From positions 62,001-126,000 of the forward strand of contig NZ_KN322981.1 of NCBI RefSeq assembly GCF_000774145.1: a DNA stretch of 64,000 nt, given 5' to 3'. This document shows, in pieces, positions 34,221 through 42,801 of the stretch; position 1 is the stretch's first letter, and every line of letters starts with the position of its first letter. The DNA comes from Pseudomonas mediterranea CFBP 5447 (GTDB lineage: Bacteria; Pseudomonadota; Gammaproteobacteria; Pseudomonadales; Pseudomonadaceae). Both the position numbers and the translations under genes were made by a program. Under the pieces are notes generated by a model. The model saw only the letters and a program-made list of their open reading frames with translations, did not search any database and was not told the origin of the DNA.

Positions 34221-36326
34221 GTGAACCCGGTAATCAAAAAATTCCAGTTCGGTCAGTCGACCGTTACCCTCGAGACTGGCCGTATCGCCCGTCAGGCCTC
34301 CGGCGCAGTGCTGGTCACCGTTGACGACGACGTCAGCGTATTGGTGACCGTAGTCGGTGCCAAGCAAGCCGATCCAGGCAAGGGCTTCTTCCCTCTGTCT
34401 GTTCACTACCAGGAAAAGACTTACGCTGCCGGTAAGATCCCTGGCGGTTTCTTCAAGCGCGAAGGCCGTCCTTCCGAGAAAGAAACCCTGACTTCCCGAC
34501 TGATCGACCGTCCGATCCGTCCCCTGTTCCCAGAAGGCTTCATGAACGAAGTGCAGGTTGTCTGCACCGTCGTCTCCACCAGCAAGAAGACCGATCCGGA
34601 CATCGCTGCGATGATCGGTACCTCGGCCGCGCTGGCCATCTCCGGCATTCCTTTCGATGGCCCGATCGGCGCTGCCCGCGTTGCGTTCCATGAAAGCACC
34701 GGCTACCTGCTGAACCCGACCTACGAGCAACTGAAGGCTTCGAGCCTGGACATGGTCGTTGCCGGTACTTCCGAAGCCGTGCTGATGGTTGAATCCGAAG
34801 CCAAGGAACTGACCGAAGACCAGATGCTGGGCGCCGTACTGTTCGCCCACGACGAGTTCCAGGTGGTGATCAACGCCGTCAAGGAACTGGCCGCCGAAGC
34901 CGCCAAGCCAACCTGGACCTGGGCTCCGCAAGCCGAAGCCACCGAGCTGCTGGGTGCGATCCGTGCCGAGTTCGGCGAAGCGATCTCCCAGGCCTACACC
35001 ATCACCGTCAAGGCCGACCGTTATGCACGCCTGGGCGAGTTGAAGGATCAGGTCGTTGCCAAGCTGTCCGGCGAAGAAGGCCAGCCATCGGCCGCCGACG
35101 TGAAGGCTGCTTTCGGTGAAATCGAATACCGCACCGTTCGCGAGAACATCGTCAACGGCAAGCCACGTATCGACGGTCGCGACACCCGCACCGTACGTCC
35201 GCTGAACATCGAAGTCGGCGTACTGCCGAAGACCCACGGTTCGGCACTGTTCACCCGTGGCGAAACCCAGGCCCTGGTCGTTGCCACACTGGGCACCGCC
35301 CGTGACGCGCAGCTGCTGGACACCCTGGAAGGCGAAAAGAAAGACCCGTTCATGCTGCACTACAACTTCCCTCCGTTCTCGGTGGGCGAGTGTGGTCGCA
35401 TGGGTGGCGCCGGTCGCCGCGAAATCGGTCACGGCCGTCTGGCCCGTCGTTCCGTCCAGGCCATGCTGCCGGACGCCGATGTGTTCCCGTACACCATCCG
35501 CGTGGTATCAGAAATCACCGAGTCCAACGGTTCGAGCTCCATGGCTTCGGTCTGCGGCGCTTCCCTGGCGTTGATGGACGCTGGCGTGCCGATGAAGGCG
35601 CCGGTTGCCGGTATCGCCATGGGCCTGGTGAAGGAAGGCGAGAAATTTGCCGTCCTGACCGACATCCTGGGTGACGAAGACCACCTGGGCGATATGGACT
35701 TCAAAGTGGCCGGTACCGCCAAGGGCGTGACCGCGCTGCAGATGGACATCAAGATCAAGGGCATCACCGAAGAGATCATGGAAATCGCCCTGGGCCAGGC
35801 CCTGGAAGCGCGCCTGAACATCCTCGGCCAGATGAACCAGGTGATCGGTCAGTCCCGTACCGAACTGTCGGAAAACGCTCCGACCATGATCGCGATGAAG
35901 ATCGACACCGACAAGATCCGTGATGTCATCGGTAAAGGCGGCGCGACCATCCGTGCGATCTGCGAAGAAACCAAGGCTTCGATCGACATCGAAGACGACG
36001 GTTCGATCAAGATCTTCGGTGAAACCAAGGAAGCGGCAGAAGCAGCACGCCAGCGCGTCCTGGGCATCACCGCAGAAGCCGAGATCGGCAAGATCTACGT
36101 CGGCAAGGTCGAGCGCATCGTCGACTTCGGCGCCTTCGTCAACATCCTGCCGGGCAAGGACGGTCTGGTTCACATCTCCATGCTGAGCGATGCTCGCGTC
36201 GAGAAAGTGACCGACATCCTGAAAGAAGGCCAGGAAGTGGAAGTGCTGGTACTGGACGTGGACAACCGCGGCCGTATCAAGCTGTCCATCAAGGACGTCG
36301 CAGCAGCCAAGGCATCGGGCGTTTAA
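34221..36326 (+). CDS. pnp: Polyribonucleotide nucleotidyltransferase (PNPase)
   Basis: A 701-residue exoribonuclease with two RNase PH-like cores (about 1-210 and 310-545; [20 protein letters not shown] in the second), a KH domain ([20 protein letters not shown]) and an S1 domain ([20 protein letters not shown]). It degrades RNA 3' to 5' with phosphate and is part of the degradosome in many species. The GTG start at 34221 ([11 protein letters not shown]) has AAGGTAGG upstream. A strong terminator follows. Confidence 0.98.
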   Translation: MNPVIKKFQFGQSTVTLETGRIARQASGAVLVTVDDDVSVLVTVVGAKQADPGKGFFPLSVHYQEKTYAAGKIPGGFFKREGRPSEKETLTSRLIDRPIRPLFPEGFMNEVQVVCTVVSTSKKTDPDIAAMIGTSAALAISGIPFDGPIGAARVAFHESTGYLLNPTYEQLKASSLDMVVAGTSEAVLMVESEAKELTEDQMLGAVLFAHDEFQVVINAVKELAAEAAKPTWTWAPQAEATELLGAIRAEFGEAISQAYTITVKADRYARLGELKDQVVAKLSGEEGQPSAADVKAAFGEIEYRTVRENIVNGKPRIDGRDTRTVRPLNIEVGVLPKTHGSALFTRGETQALVVATLGTARDAQLLDTLEGEKKDPFMLHYNFPPFSVGECGRMGGAGRREIGHGRLARRSVQAMLPDADVFPYTIRVVSEITESNGSSSMASVCGASLALMDAGVPMKAPVAGIAMGLVKEGEKFAVLTDILGDEDHLGDMDFKVAGTAKGVTALQMDIKIKGITEEIMEIALGQALEARLNILGQMNQVIGQSRTELSENAPTMIAMKIDTDKIRDVIGKGGATIRAICEETKASIDIEDDGSIKIFGETKEAAEAARQRVLGITAEAEIGKIYVGKVERIVDFGAFVNILPGKDGLVHISMLSDARVEKVTDILKEGQEVEVLVLDVDNRGRIKLSIKDVAAAKASGV

Positions 36327-36355
36327 TCACCCCCGCGGCTGACCGCTGAACAAGC

Positions 36356-36382
36356 AAACGCCCCGACTGGTTCGGGGCGTTT
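36356..36382 (+). terminator. Terminator after pnp
   Basis: An 11-bp stem AAACGCCCCGA/TCGGGGCGTTT (36356-36366 with 36372-36382) with further Ts. It closes the rimP-to-pnp block. Confidence 0.9.
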
Positions 36383-36450
36383 TGCTGTGTGTGGAAAATC
36401 CCTGCGGCACAGGTTGCCTGGTTACGGACTGGATGCTAGGTTAGCTCACC

Positions 36451-36523
36451 GCCCGTGTAGCTCAGTCGGTAGAGCAGCGCACTCGTAACGCGAAGGTCGC
36501 AGGTTCGATTCCTGTCTCGGGCA
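36451..36523 (+). tRNA. tRNA-Thr (anticodon CGT), irregular
   Basis: A 73-nt cloverleaf with D-arm GCTC/GAGC, anticodon loop CTCGTAA (CGT, reads ACG), and T-arm GCAGG-TTCGATT-CCTGT. Three features are irregular. The acceptor GCCCGTG/CTCGGGC has a T-T mismatch at the sixth pair. The anticodon stem has A31 opposite C39. After the discriminator A the DNA reads AGA, so CCA is not encoded. It may still be a working tRNA completed by the CCA-adding enzyme, or a decaying gene. Confidence 0.8.
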
Positions 36524-36538
36524 AGATCTCCTCTCTCC

Positions 36539-37084
36539 TCATTTCACCTTCCTGCTCAACTCCTCGACGGTACGCTTGAGCTGATCCATCTCGCGATCCT
36601 GATCGCTGATCTTCCCCTTCAGCGTCGATATCTCGCTGTTGCTCGAACTCGAGCTGGAACCGCTATTACGCTTGAGCTCTTCCACTTGCTTGCCTAGGTC
36701 GTTCAGGTCGCGTTCCTGTTCCTTGATCGTGCGTTTGAGGTCTTCTATTTCCCGACTGCTGGAATTGGCGCTGGAACCGCCGTTGCGTTTGAGCTCTTCG
36801 ATCTGACGGGCCTGCTCGGCGAGGGTACGCTTCTGGCTTTCAAGTTCAGTGGCGTTGGCCTTGGCGGTTTGCCGCGTGTCCTTCAGGTTATCGATGCTGA
36901 TGCCGGTTTTGTAGAACACGTCGTTACCGAATGAGCTGCGCAGGGCCGAAATCTCATCGGATGGCTCTGGAAAACTGGACGAGATTTCAACAGCCGCTTG
37001 CGCGGCGCTGGCCAATGCCAGGCTGCCGAGTAGCAGGGTCGCGGTAACAAGCCGAATAGACGTTAACCTTGGAAAGCTGCGCAT
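36539..37084 (-). CDS. Secreted coiled-coil protein with 39-residue tandem repeats (unrecognised)
   Basis: A 181-residue protein I do not recognise. It has a signal peptide (residues 1-30, ending ASAAQA), then a short domain with SFGNDVFYKTGISIDNLKDT. Two 39-residue repeats follow at 102-140 and 141-179, each made of a Gly/Ser-rich linker (SGSSSSSSNS in the second) and a heptad coiled coil ending VEELKRN or VEELSRK. Residues 81-101 are a partial third copy. It probably sits in the periplasm or envelope as an oligomer. AAGGAT lies 6 bp before the ATG at 37084; a GTG immediately upstream is in frame. Its 3' end is 15 bp from the tRNA-Thr gene. Confidence 0.8.
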   Translation of the reverse strand: MRSFPRLTSIRLVTATLLLGSLALASAAQAAVEISSSFPEPSDEISALRSSFGNDVFYKTGISIDNLKDTRQTAKANATELESQKRTLAEQARQIEELKRNGGSSANSSSREIEDLKRTIKEQERDLNDLGKQVEELKRNSGSSSSSSNSEISTLKGKISDQDREMDQLKRTVEELSRKVK

Positions 37085-37381
37085 CACAGAATCCTTATGA
37101 AGTGCCGATGTGGCACATCGCTATGACTGGGGATTCTGGTATATGTTCCTTGGCCTCCTGCTGACAGGGCACTAGATTTTTGTGGGACAGATGTAAAGAG
37201 CCGTGTAAATCATCGACAAAACGTCCTATATTCGTTGCCTGCTTGAGCATTGCCCAGCAGTTTTCAAATGATCCACGAATGGTTCCAAGGACCAGGAAAA
37301 CCGCGCTGCCAGCGGTTCTGTGTCAGAGAGATCCTTGATGATCCAGTCCCATCTTCCATTCCTCCGATCAGCGAGAACGAC

Positions 37382-37687
37382 ATGACGGCTAAAGAACTGA
37401 CCCAAGAAGCCAGGCACGAAGAAGCGCTGCGCAAATACGCCCTGGACACGCCTCAGTTACTGGAAGAAATCAGCAACCTGAGCGACGACGAACAGAAAGA
37501 CCAGATCCAGTGGGCCTTCGAAGACGAGGCCGAGGCCCAGGGGCTGCAGCCTTGGGAGCTGACGCTCAAGTACACCAGCACCCCTGAAGAGTTCGAGGCG
37601 CAGCGTCTTGCCTTGCACAAGGAGGCTGCCGAGGTGCTGGGTGTGGATTGGGATGAATACTGCGAGATGAATAATCTGGTGGTTTAA
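37382..37687 (+). CDS. DUF6388-like small acidic protein
   Basis: A 101-residue soluble acidic protein: MTAKELTQEARHEEALRKYA, then LLEEISNLSDDEQKDQIQWA and EVLGVDWDEYCEMNNLVV at the C terminus. It resembles the DUF6388 family of Pseudomonas, of unknown function. I used ATG 37382 because composition and conservation begin there; the frame is open back to 37250. The roughly 300-bp gap upstream holds a GTGCC/GGCAC hairpin and an AACCGC/GCGGTT hairpin and nothing else I can support. Confidence 0.8.
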   Translation: MTAKELTQEARHEEALRKYALDTPQLLEEISNLSDDEQKDQIQWAFEDEAEAQGLQPWELTLKYTSTPEEFEAQRLALHKEAAEVLGVDWDEYCEMNNLVV

Positions 37688-37705
37688 ACGGCGGCTTCGA
37701 GCCTC

Positions 37706-37746
37706 AAGCTGCAAGCTTCAAGACAAGCTCGAATCGCTTGCAGCTT
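37706..37746. repeat. Inverted repeat between convergent genes
   Basis: AAGCTGCAAGC (37706-37716) and GCTTGCAGCTT (37736-37746) are exact reverse complements with a 19-nt loop. The loop is itself rich in AAGCTT-like words. It lies between the convergent DUF6388-like gene and nadC, so it may act as a terminator. CAAGCTGCAAGC-type repeats are common in intergenic regions of fluorescent pseudomonads. Confidence 0.75.
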
Positions 37747-37753
37747 GCAGCTC

Positions 37754-38602
37754 TCAAAGACTGAGCCGCATCGACAGATCCACCGCCTTCACATCCTTGG
37801 TCATCGCTCCGATCGAGATGTAGTCCACACCGGTCTCGGCAATCGGCCGCAAGGTGTTTTCATTGATCCCGCCGCTGGCCTCCAGCTTCGCCTTGCCGCC
37901 GTTCAGGCGCACGGCTTCGCGCATGTCGTCCAGGCTCAGTTCGTCGAGCATGATGATGTCGGCATTGGCCGCCAGGGCTTCTTTCAATTCCGCCAGGCTT
38001 TCCACTTCGACTTCCACCGGCTTGCCCGGTGCGATCCTGTGGGCGGCCGCAATCGCCTGGGCGATCCCGCCGCAGGCGGCGATGTGGTTTTCCTTGATCA
38101 GGAAGGCATCGTACAAGCCGATGCGGTGGTTATGGCAGCCGCCACAGGTCACGGCGTACTTCTGCGCCAGGCGCAGCCCGGGCAGGGTCTTGCGGGTGTC
38201 CAGCAGCTTGACCTGGGTATCGGCGACAAAGTCGGCCAGGTGACGGGCACGGGTGGCGACGCCGGAGAGCATCTGCAGGAAGTTCAGCGCGCTGCGCTCG
38301 CCGGTGAGCAAGGAGCGGGCCGGGCCTTCGAGGTGGAACAGCGCCTGGTCGGGGCTCGCCCGGTCGCCGTCGCGCACTTGCCAGTGGACCGCGACACGCG
38401 GGTCCAGTTGCCGGAATACGGCATCGACCCAGGCCGTACCACTGATGATCGCGGCTTCGCGGGTAATGATGGTGGCCTTGGCCAGGCGTTCGGCGGGGAT
38501 CAGCTGCGCGGTAATGTCGCCGCTGCCGATGTCTTCGAGCAATGCGCGGCGCACATTGGCTTCGATTTCGGCGGTCAGGTCGGCGAGACGTAGGTTCGGC
38601 AT
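37754..38602 (-). CDS. nadC: Nicotinate-nucleotide pyrophosphorylase (carboxylating)
   Basis: A 282-residue quinolinate phosphoribosyltransferase: [34 protein letters not shown], and the active-site stretch [19 protein letters not shown], then [20 protein letters not shown] and [11 protein letters not shown]. It makes nicotinate mononucleotide from quinolinate in NAD synthesis. I placed the start at 38602, the family start. It is divergent from the DUF1631 gene, the same arrangement as in P. aeruginosa. Confidence 0.97.
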   Translation of the reverse strand: MPNLRLADLTAEIEANVRRALLEDIGSGDITAQLIPAERLAKATIITREAAIISGTAWVDAVFRQLDPRVAVHWQVRDGDRASPDQALFHLEGPARSLLTGERSALNFLQMLSGVATRARHLADFVADTQVKLLDTRKTLPGLRLAQKYAVTCGGCHNHRIGLYDAFLIKENHIAACGGIAQAIAAAHRIAPGKPVEVEVESLAELKEALAANADIIMLDELSLDDMREAVRLNGGKAKLEASGGINENTLRPIAETGVDYISIGAMTKDVKAVDLSMRLSL

Positions 38603-38855
38603 AACGGGCTCCACAGGCAAAGTGGGCCGATTATAGGGCCAGTGTCCTGTGGCACAAACATTGTTCACCAGGACCTGCATTTGGTCGGCTCTTCGCAACG
38701 TTTTGCCGATTTCCCGGTCATTTATTGCGATGTATTTCAAGCTGGGTCACAGAGTCCTCTGGTGCGACGGGGTTCTTTTACCCGATAATCCGCCTTTCGA
38801 TTGACGTCATGGCTTTGACGTTGCCAACCGAAGAATACCGCTTCAGGAGTCCAGG

Positions 38856-41069
38856 ATGCATAACGACGGGAATGTAGTGCCTTTGCGCAAGGGTTCTACC
38901 GATCAGGCGAATCGCTCGCCACTCGCCCGTTTGCCTGTGATTCTGCTCCAGGTTCGCGACAAGGCTGCGCAACAGCTGCGCCTGGGTTTGCAGAGGCTGT
39001 TCGATAACGCCGACGATACCCTGTTCGAGATGGCCGACCGGGCGCGCAACGATGTCGAACAGAATCTGTTCTTCGAAGCCATGCGCGACCTGCGCCTGAA
39101 GCGAAAGAGCATCGAACGCGAATTCATCGAACAGTTCTTCGAGGCGTTCGTCAGCCTCGCCCAGTACGACCTGACTCACGCCTCCTTGAGCACCGCCGTC
39201 GCTCCGGGTGCCCCGGGCAAGTCGTCCCATGACGATCTGGAGCGCCATCTGGCAGTGGAGGCCATGGTCACCCGGGTGCTCAGTCGCGATGGGGCCTCCC
39301 TCGACCAATTGACGGCCCGGCTCAGCGTACTGCTGGCCCGACCGATGGCGAGCTCCCAGAATCCCCTGAGCCCTGCACTGTTGTGCGAGACCTTTCTGCA
39401 GGCCGGGCGCAACCTGGGGGTGGAGATCAAGGTCAAGCTGATCCTGCTCAAGCTGTTCGAGCGGTATGTGCTCAGCGAGTGCGACCAGTTCTATGCCGAA
39501 GCAAACCAGTTGCTGGCGGCCACGGGTATCCTGTCGGATCTCAAGATTTCGCCGTCCCGGCGTGCGTCGGATCGTGCCGACGATGCTCCGCGTTCCACGC
39601 CGGAGCGTGCGGCCAAGCCCCGGTCCGCCGAGGTCGATGAAAGCGTGCAGGAAGTGTTTGCCGCCTTGCAGAAACTGGTGATGCAGGTGCGTGGCAGCGT
39701 GGCGCCGACCCTGGAGCCCAGCGTACCGGCGCAGCCCATCTCGACCCGTGATCTGTTGCGTCTGCTCTCCCATTTGCAGCAATACGTGCCAGCCCCCACG
39801 CTCCAGGACGAGTTCGATCTGCGCAGCCAGCTCGAACAACTGCTTACCCGGGTCAGCGTCAAGAGCGGCAAGTCGCGGGTGGTCGAAGGCGCCGATGAGG
39901 ACGTGATCAACCTGATCGCGATGATGTTCGAGTTCATCCTCGACGACCACAACCTGCCGGACTCCCTCAAGGCGTTGATCGGCCGGCTGCAAATTCCGAT
40001 GCTCAAGGTCGCGGTGCAGGACAAGAGTTTCTTCAGTCGCGGCAATCATCCCGCTCGCCGGCTGCTCAACGAAATTGCCGCCGCCGCCGTGGGCTGGGGC
40101 GATTGCGACGATCATCAGCGCGATAGCCTTTACCAGCGCATCGAACAGGTGGTGCAGCGGCTGTTGAACGACTTCGTCGATGACCCGGCGATTTTCTCCG
40201 AAGTGCTGGCCGAGTTCCTCGCCTTCACCAGTGATGAGCGGCGCCGCTGCGAGCTGCTCGAACAGCGGATCCGCGATGCCGAAGAAGGGCGGGCCAAGGC
40301 CGAGCTGGCACGCCAGCGGGTCGAGGGCGCGTTGAATCAGGTCTTGCTCGGCAAGGTGCTGCCCCAGGCTGTGGTGGAATTCGTGCAGCAGGCCTGGAGC
40401 CAGGTGCTGTTGCTGACCGGCTTCAAGTATGGCGAGCAGTCCGCCGAATGGCAGGCCGACGTCCTGACCCTGGAGCAACTGATCTGGAGTGTCCAGCATC
40501 ACGATGAGCCGGATGCCGGCCTGCGCTTGCTGGCCATGGTGCCGGAGCTGCTCAAGGCCTTGCGCGAAGGGTTGAGCCGTTCGGCCTTCGACCCGTTCGC
40601 CACCAGCGAATTCTTCAGCGAACTGGAAGTCCTGCACGTGCAGGCTTTGCAGCGTATGGGCCAGGCCACGGATCAGGCCCAGTCGGACGATGCTCCGGTG
40701 ATGATCGAGGTGCGGGAGAAAATAGTCCTGCGCCCCGCCTATAAGACGCCGGCGGATACCGCGACGGTACGCTTGCCGGCCGATGACGTGGGCCTGCTTC
40801 AGGTCGACCAGTTGCGCCTGGGCAGTTGGGTCGAGTTCCAGGAGGATGACGATAACAGCCTGCGTTGCAAGCTGGCGGCGATCATCCAGAGCACCGGCAA
40901 ATATATCTTCGTCAACCGTACCGGCCTCAAGGTACAAGAGCACAGCCGCACCAGCCTGGCCTTGGAGTTTCGTCGGGGAGCGGCGCGCCTGTTGGACGAC
41001 ACCTCGCTGTTCGACCGGGCGCTGGAATCGGTGCTCGGCAATCTGCGTCAACTCAATCGCGGCAAGTGA
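38856..41069 (+). CDS. DUF1631 family protein
   Basis: A 737-residue cytosolic protein of the DUF1631 family, found next to nadC and ampD in Pseudomonas. It is mostly helical: FDNADDTLFEMADRARNDVEQN, given here as FDNADDTLFEMADRA and RNDVEQNLFFEAMRDLRLKR, near the start. The C-terminal part (about 640-715) has the beta-rich LGSWVEFQEDDDNSLRCKLA and KYIFVNRTGLKV, which looks like a PilZ-type barrel; binding of cyclic di-GMP is not established by this. The old label thymidine phosphorylase has no support here. ampD follows after 63 bp. Confidence 0.88.
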   Translation: MHNDGNVVPLRKGSTDQANRSPLARLPVILLQVRDKAAQQLRLGLQRLFDNADDTLFEMADRARNDVEQNLFFEAMRDLRLKRKSIEREFIEQFFEAFVSLAQYDLTHASLSTAVAPGAPGKSSHDDLERHLAVEAMVTRVLSRDGASLDQLTARLSVLLARPMASSQNPLSPALLCETFLQAGRNLGVEIKVKLILLKLFERYVLSECDQFYAEANQLLAATGILSDLKISPSRRASDRADDAPRSTPERAAKPRSAEVDESVQEVFAALQKLVMQVRGSVAPTLEPSVPAQPISTRDLLRLLSHLQQYVPAPTLQDEFDLRSQLEQLLTRVSVKSGKSRVVEGADEDVINLIAMMFEFILDDHNLPDSLKALIGRLQIPMLKVAVQDKSFFSRGNHPARRLLNEIAAAAVGWGDCDDHQRDSLYQRIEQVVQRLLNDFVDDPAIFSEVLAEFLAFTSDERRRCELLEQRIRDAEEGRAKAELARQRVEGALNQVLLGKVLPQAVVEFVQQAWSQVLLLTGFKYGEQSAEWQADVLTLEQLIWSVQHHDEPDAGLRLLAMVPELLKALREGLSRSAFDPFATSEFFSELEVLHVQALQRMGQATDQAQSDDAPVMIEVREKIVLRPAYKTPADTATVRLPADDVGLLQVDQLRLGSWVEFQEDDDNSLRCKLAAIIQSTGKYIFVNRTGLKVQEHSRTSLALEFRRGAARLLDDTSLFDRALESVLGNLRQLNRGK

Positions 41070-41132
41070 TCGCACAGTCCGGGTCGATCGCGGCATACTG
41101 GCGGCATCGCCGTCGTCTTCGAAGGAACCTGT

Positions 41133-41693
41133 ATGCAGCTGGACCCCGCGAGCGGTTGGTGCGATGGCGTGCGTCATTGCCCATCGCCCAATTTCAATGC
41201 GCGCCCCGAGGGCGAAATCTCCCTGCTGGTGATCCACAACATCAGCCTGCCGCCTGCCCAGTTCGCCACCGGTAAGGTGCAGGAATTCTTCCAGAATCGC
41301 CTGGATGTCACGGAACATCCCTATTTTGCCGGTATCGCCGACCTGCGTGTCTCTGCGCATTTTCTGATCGAGCGTGACGGCGCCGTCACCCAGTTTGTCT
41401 CTTGTCTGGAGCGTGCGTGGCATGCGGGCGTTTCGTGTTTCGAGGGGCGGGAAACCTGCAATGATTTTTCCATTGGCATCGAGCTCGAAGGGACCGATGA
41501 CCTGCCGTTCACCGACGCGCAGTATGTCGCCCTGGTGGAACTGACGCGGCAGTTGCAGGCGGCTTTCAAGGCGATCACCGTGCAGCGCATCTGCGGGCAC
41601 AGCGACATCGCGCCGGGGCGCAAGACCGATCCGGGACCGGCATTTGACTGGGGTCGCTATCGAGCGGCTCTGACTGAAGGGGAAGGACAATGA
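41133..41693 (+). CDS. ampD: 1,6-anhydro-MurNAc-L-alanine amidase AmpD
   Basis: A 186-residue cytoplasmic zinc amidase: NFNARPEGEISLLVIHNISL (first His ligand), SAHFLIERDGAVTQFV, and RICGHSDIAPGRKTDPGPAF with the second His and the Asp. It recycles muropeptides; loss of AmpD derepresses AmpC beta-lactamase through AmpR in Pseudomonas. It overlaps ampE by ATGA. Confidence 0.97.
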   Translation: MQLDPASGWCDGVRHCPSPNFNARPEGEISLLVIHNISLPPAQFATGKVQEFFQNRLDVTEHPYFAGIADLRVSAHFLIERDGAVTQFVSCLERAWHAGVSCFEGRETCNDFSIGIELEGTDDLPFTDAQYVALVELTRQLQAAFKAITVQRICGHSDIAPGRKTDPGPAFDWGRYRAALTEGEGQ

Positions 41694-42526
41694 GTTTTCT
41701 GGTGTTGCTGCTGGCGGTCTGGATCGAGAAGTTCTCGGCCCTGCGTCAGCGAGTCCAGCGTGACGGCGCTTGGCTGGGCGAGCTGAACCGGATCGAGGCG
41801 AGCCCTCGTTGGGTCAATCGGCCCTGGCTGGTGCTGCTGGCCATGGTCCTGTTGCCGGTGGCGCTGCTGGCGCTGTTGCTGTGGGTGCTTGAGCCGCTGG
41901 CCTATGGATTGCTGGTGCTGCCGGTGCACTTGCTGGTGGTGATCTACAGCCTGGGGCGTGGGGATCTGTTGGCCGAGCTGGGGCCTTTTCGCGATGCGTG
42001 GCGTCGTGAAGACCTGCAAGCGGCTACCCATGTGGCCAAGCGGGACCTGGGTGTCGAAGCCGACAATGGCGAGCAATTGCTGGAACGGGTCCAGGGCCAT
42101 CTGTTGTGGCAGGCTTACCAGAGCTTTTTCGCGGTGATTTTCTGGTACTTCCTGCTGGGCCCGGTGGCGGCGCTGAGTTATCGCCTGCTGGCGCTGGCCG
42201 CCGAGCATAGTCGCAACCCTGGCGTGGCCGAACGGGCCACACAGCTGCGCCATGCCTTCGACTGGGTGCCGGTGCGGCTGCTGGCGGCGAGTTTCGCCCT
42301 GGTGGGTAACTTCGTGGCGGTCAGCCGGGTGATGCTGCATGAACTGCTGAACTGGAACATCAGCGCCGCTCAATTGGTCGACAAGGTCGGCCTGGTGGCC
42401 GGCGAAATTCCTGAGCCCGTGGCCGGGCCGGACGGCATCAACAGCCTCGATCGGCTGTGGGAATTGCTGCTGCGTGCGGCGGTGCTCTGGTATGCCGGGT
42501 TTGCGTTGTGGACGGTGTTGGCCTGA
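41690..42526 (+). CDS. ampE: Regulatory signalling modulator AmpE
   Basis: A 278-residue inner-membrane protein with about four hydrophobic segments (LVLLAMVLLPVALLALLLWV and YGLLVLPVHLLVVIYSLGRG near the start, others at 140-165 and 258-278). The Walker-like motif claimed in some AmpE proteins is not obvious. It is coupled to ampD by an ATGA overlap, and its role in beta-lactamase induction is unsettled. A REPIN of the second family follows. Confidence 0.95.
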   Translation: MSFLVLLLAVWIEKFSALRQRVQRDGAWLGELNRIEASPRWVNRPWLVLLAMVLLPVALLALLLWVLEPLAYGLLVLPVHLLVVIYSLGRGDLLAELGPFRDAWRREDLQAATHVAKRDLGVEADNGEQLLERVQGHLLWQAYQSFFAVIFWYFLLGPVAALSYRLLALAAEHSRNPGVAERATQLRHAFDWVPVRLLAASFALVGNFVAVSRVMLHELLNWNISAAQLVDKVGLVAGEIPEPVAGPDGINSLDRLWELLLRAAVLWYAGFALWTVLA

Positions 42527-42559
42527 CCCACTCGATTCCCTTTTTGTAATGCAATTTGT

Positions 42560-42653
42560 TGTGGCGAGGGAGCTTGCTCCCGCTGAGGTGCGTAGCGCCT
42601 CCCAAAGACACCGGCCGCTTCGCGCCCGAGCGGGAGCAAGCTCCCTCGCCACA
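42560..42653. repeat. REPIN, second family (copy 1)
   Basis: The arms 42560-42584 and 42629-42653 are 25-nt exact reverse complements (left begins TGTGGCGAGGGAGC and ends TTGCTCCCGCT), with a 44-nt interior. It lies between ampE and the chemoreceptor and could end the ampDE transcript. The rest of the 275-bp gap has no clear promoter. Confidence 0.93.
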
Positions 42654-42801
42654 GCGCTCGCCGTTCAACATTTGTCGTTAACCTTAAGTTACAAATCTCC
42701 CCTCCGATTTAGGCTATACAGGGACAGCGCCCAATAGTGGCTTTCTGCTGTCTCTGTGCGCATGCCCCATAACAATAAAAACACTACCGGGAGACTTCCT
42801 T

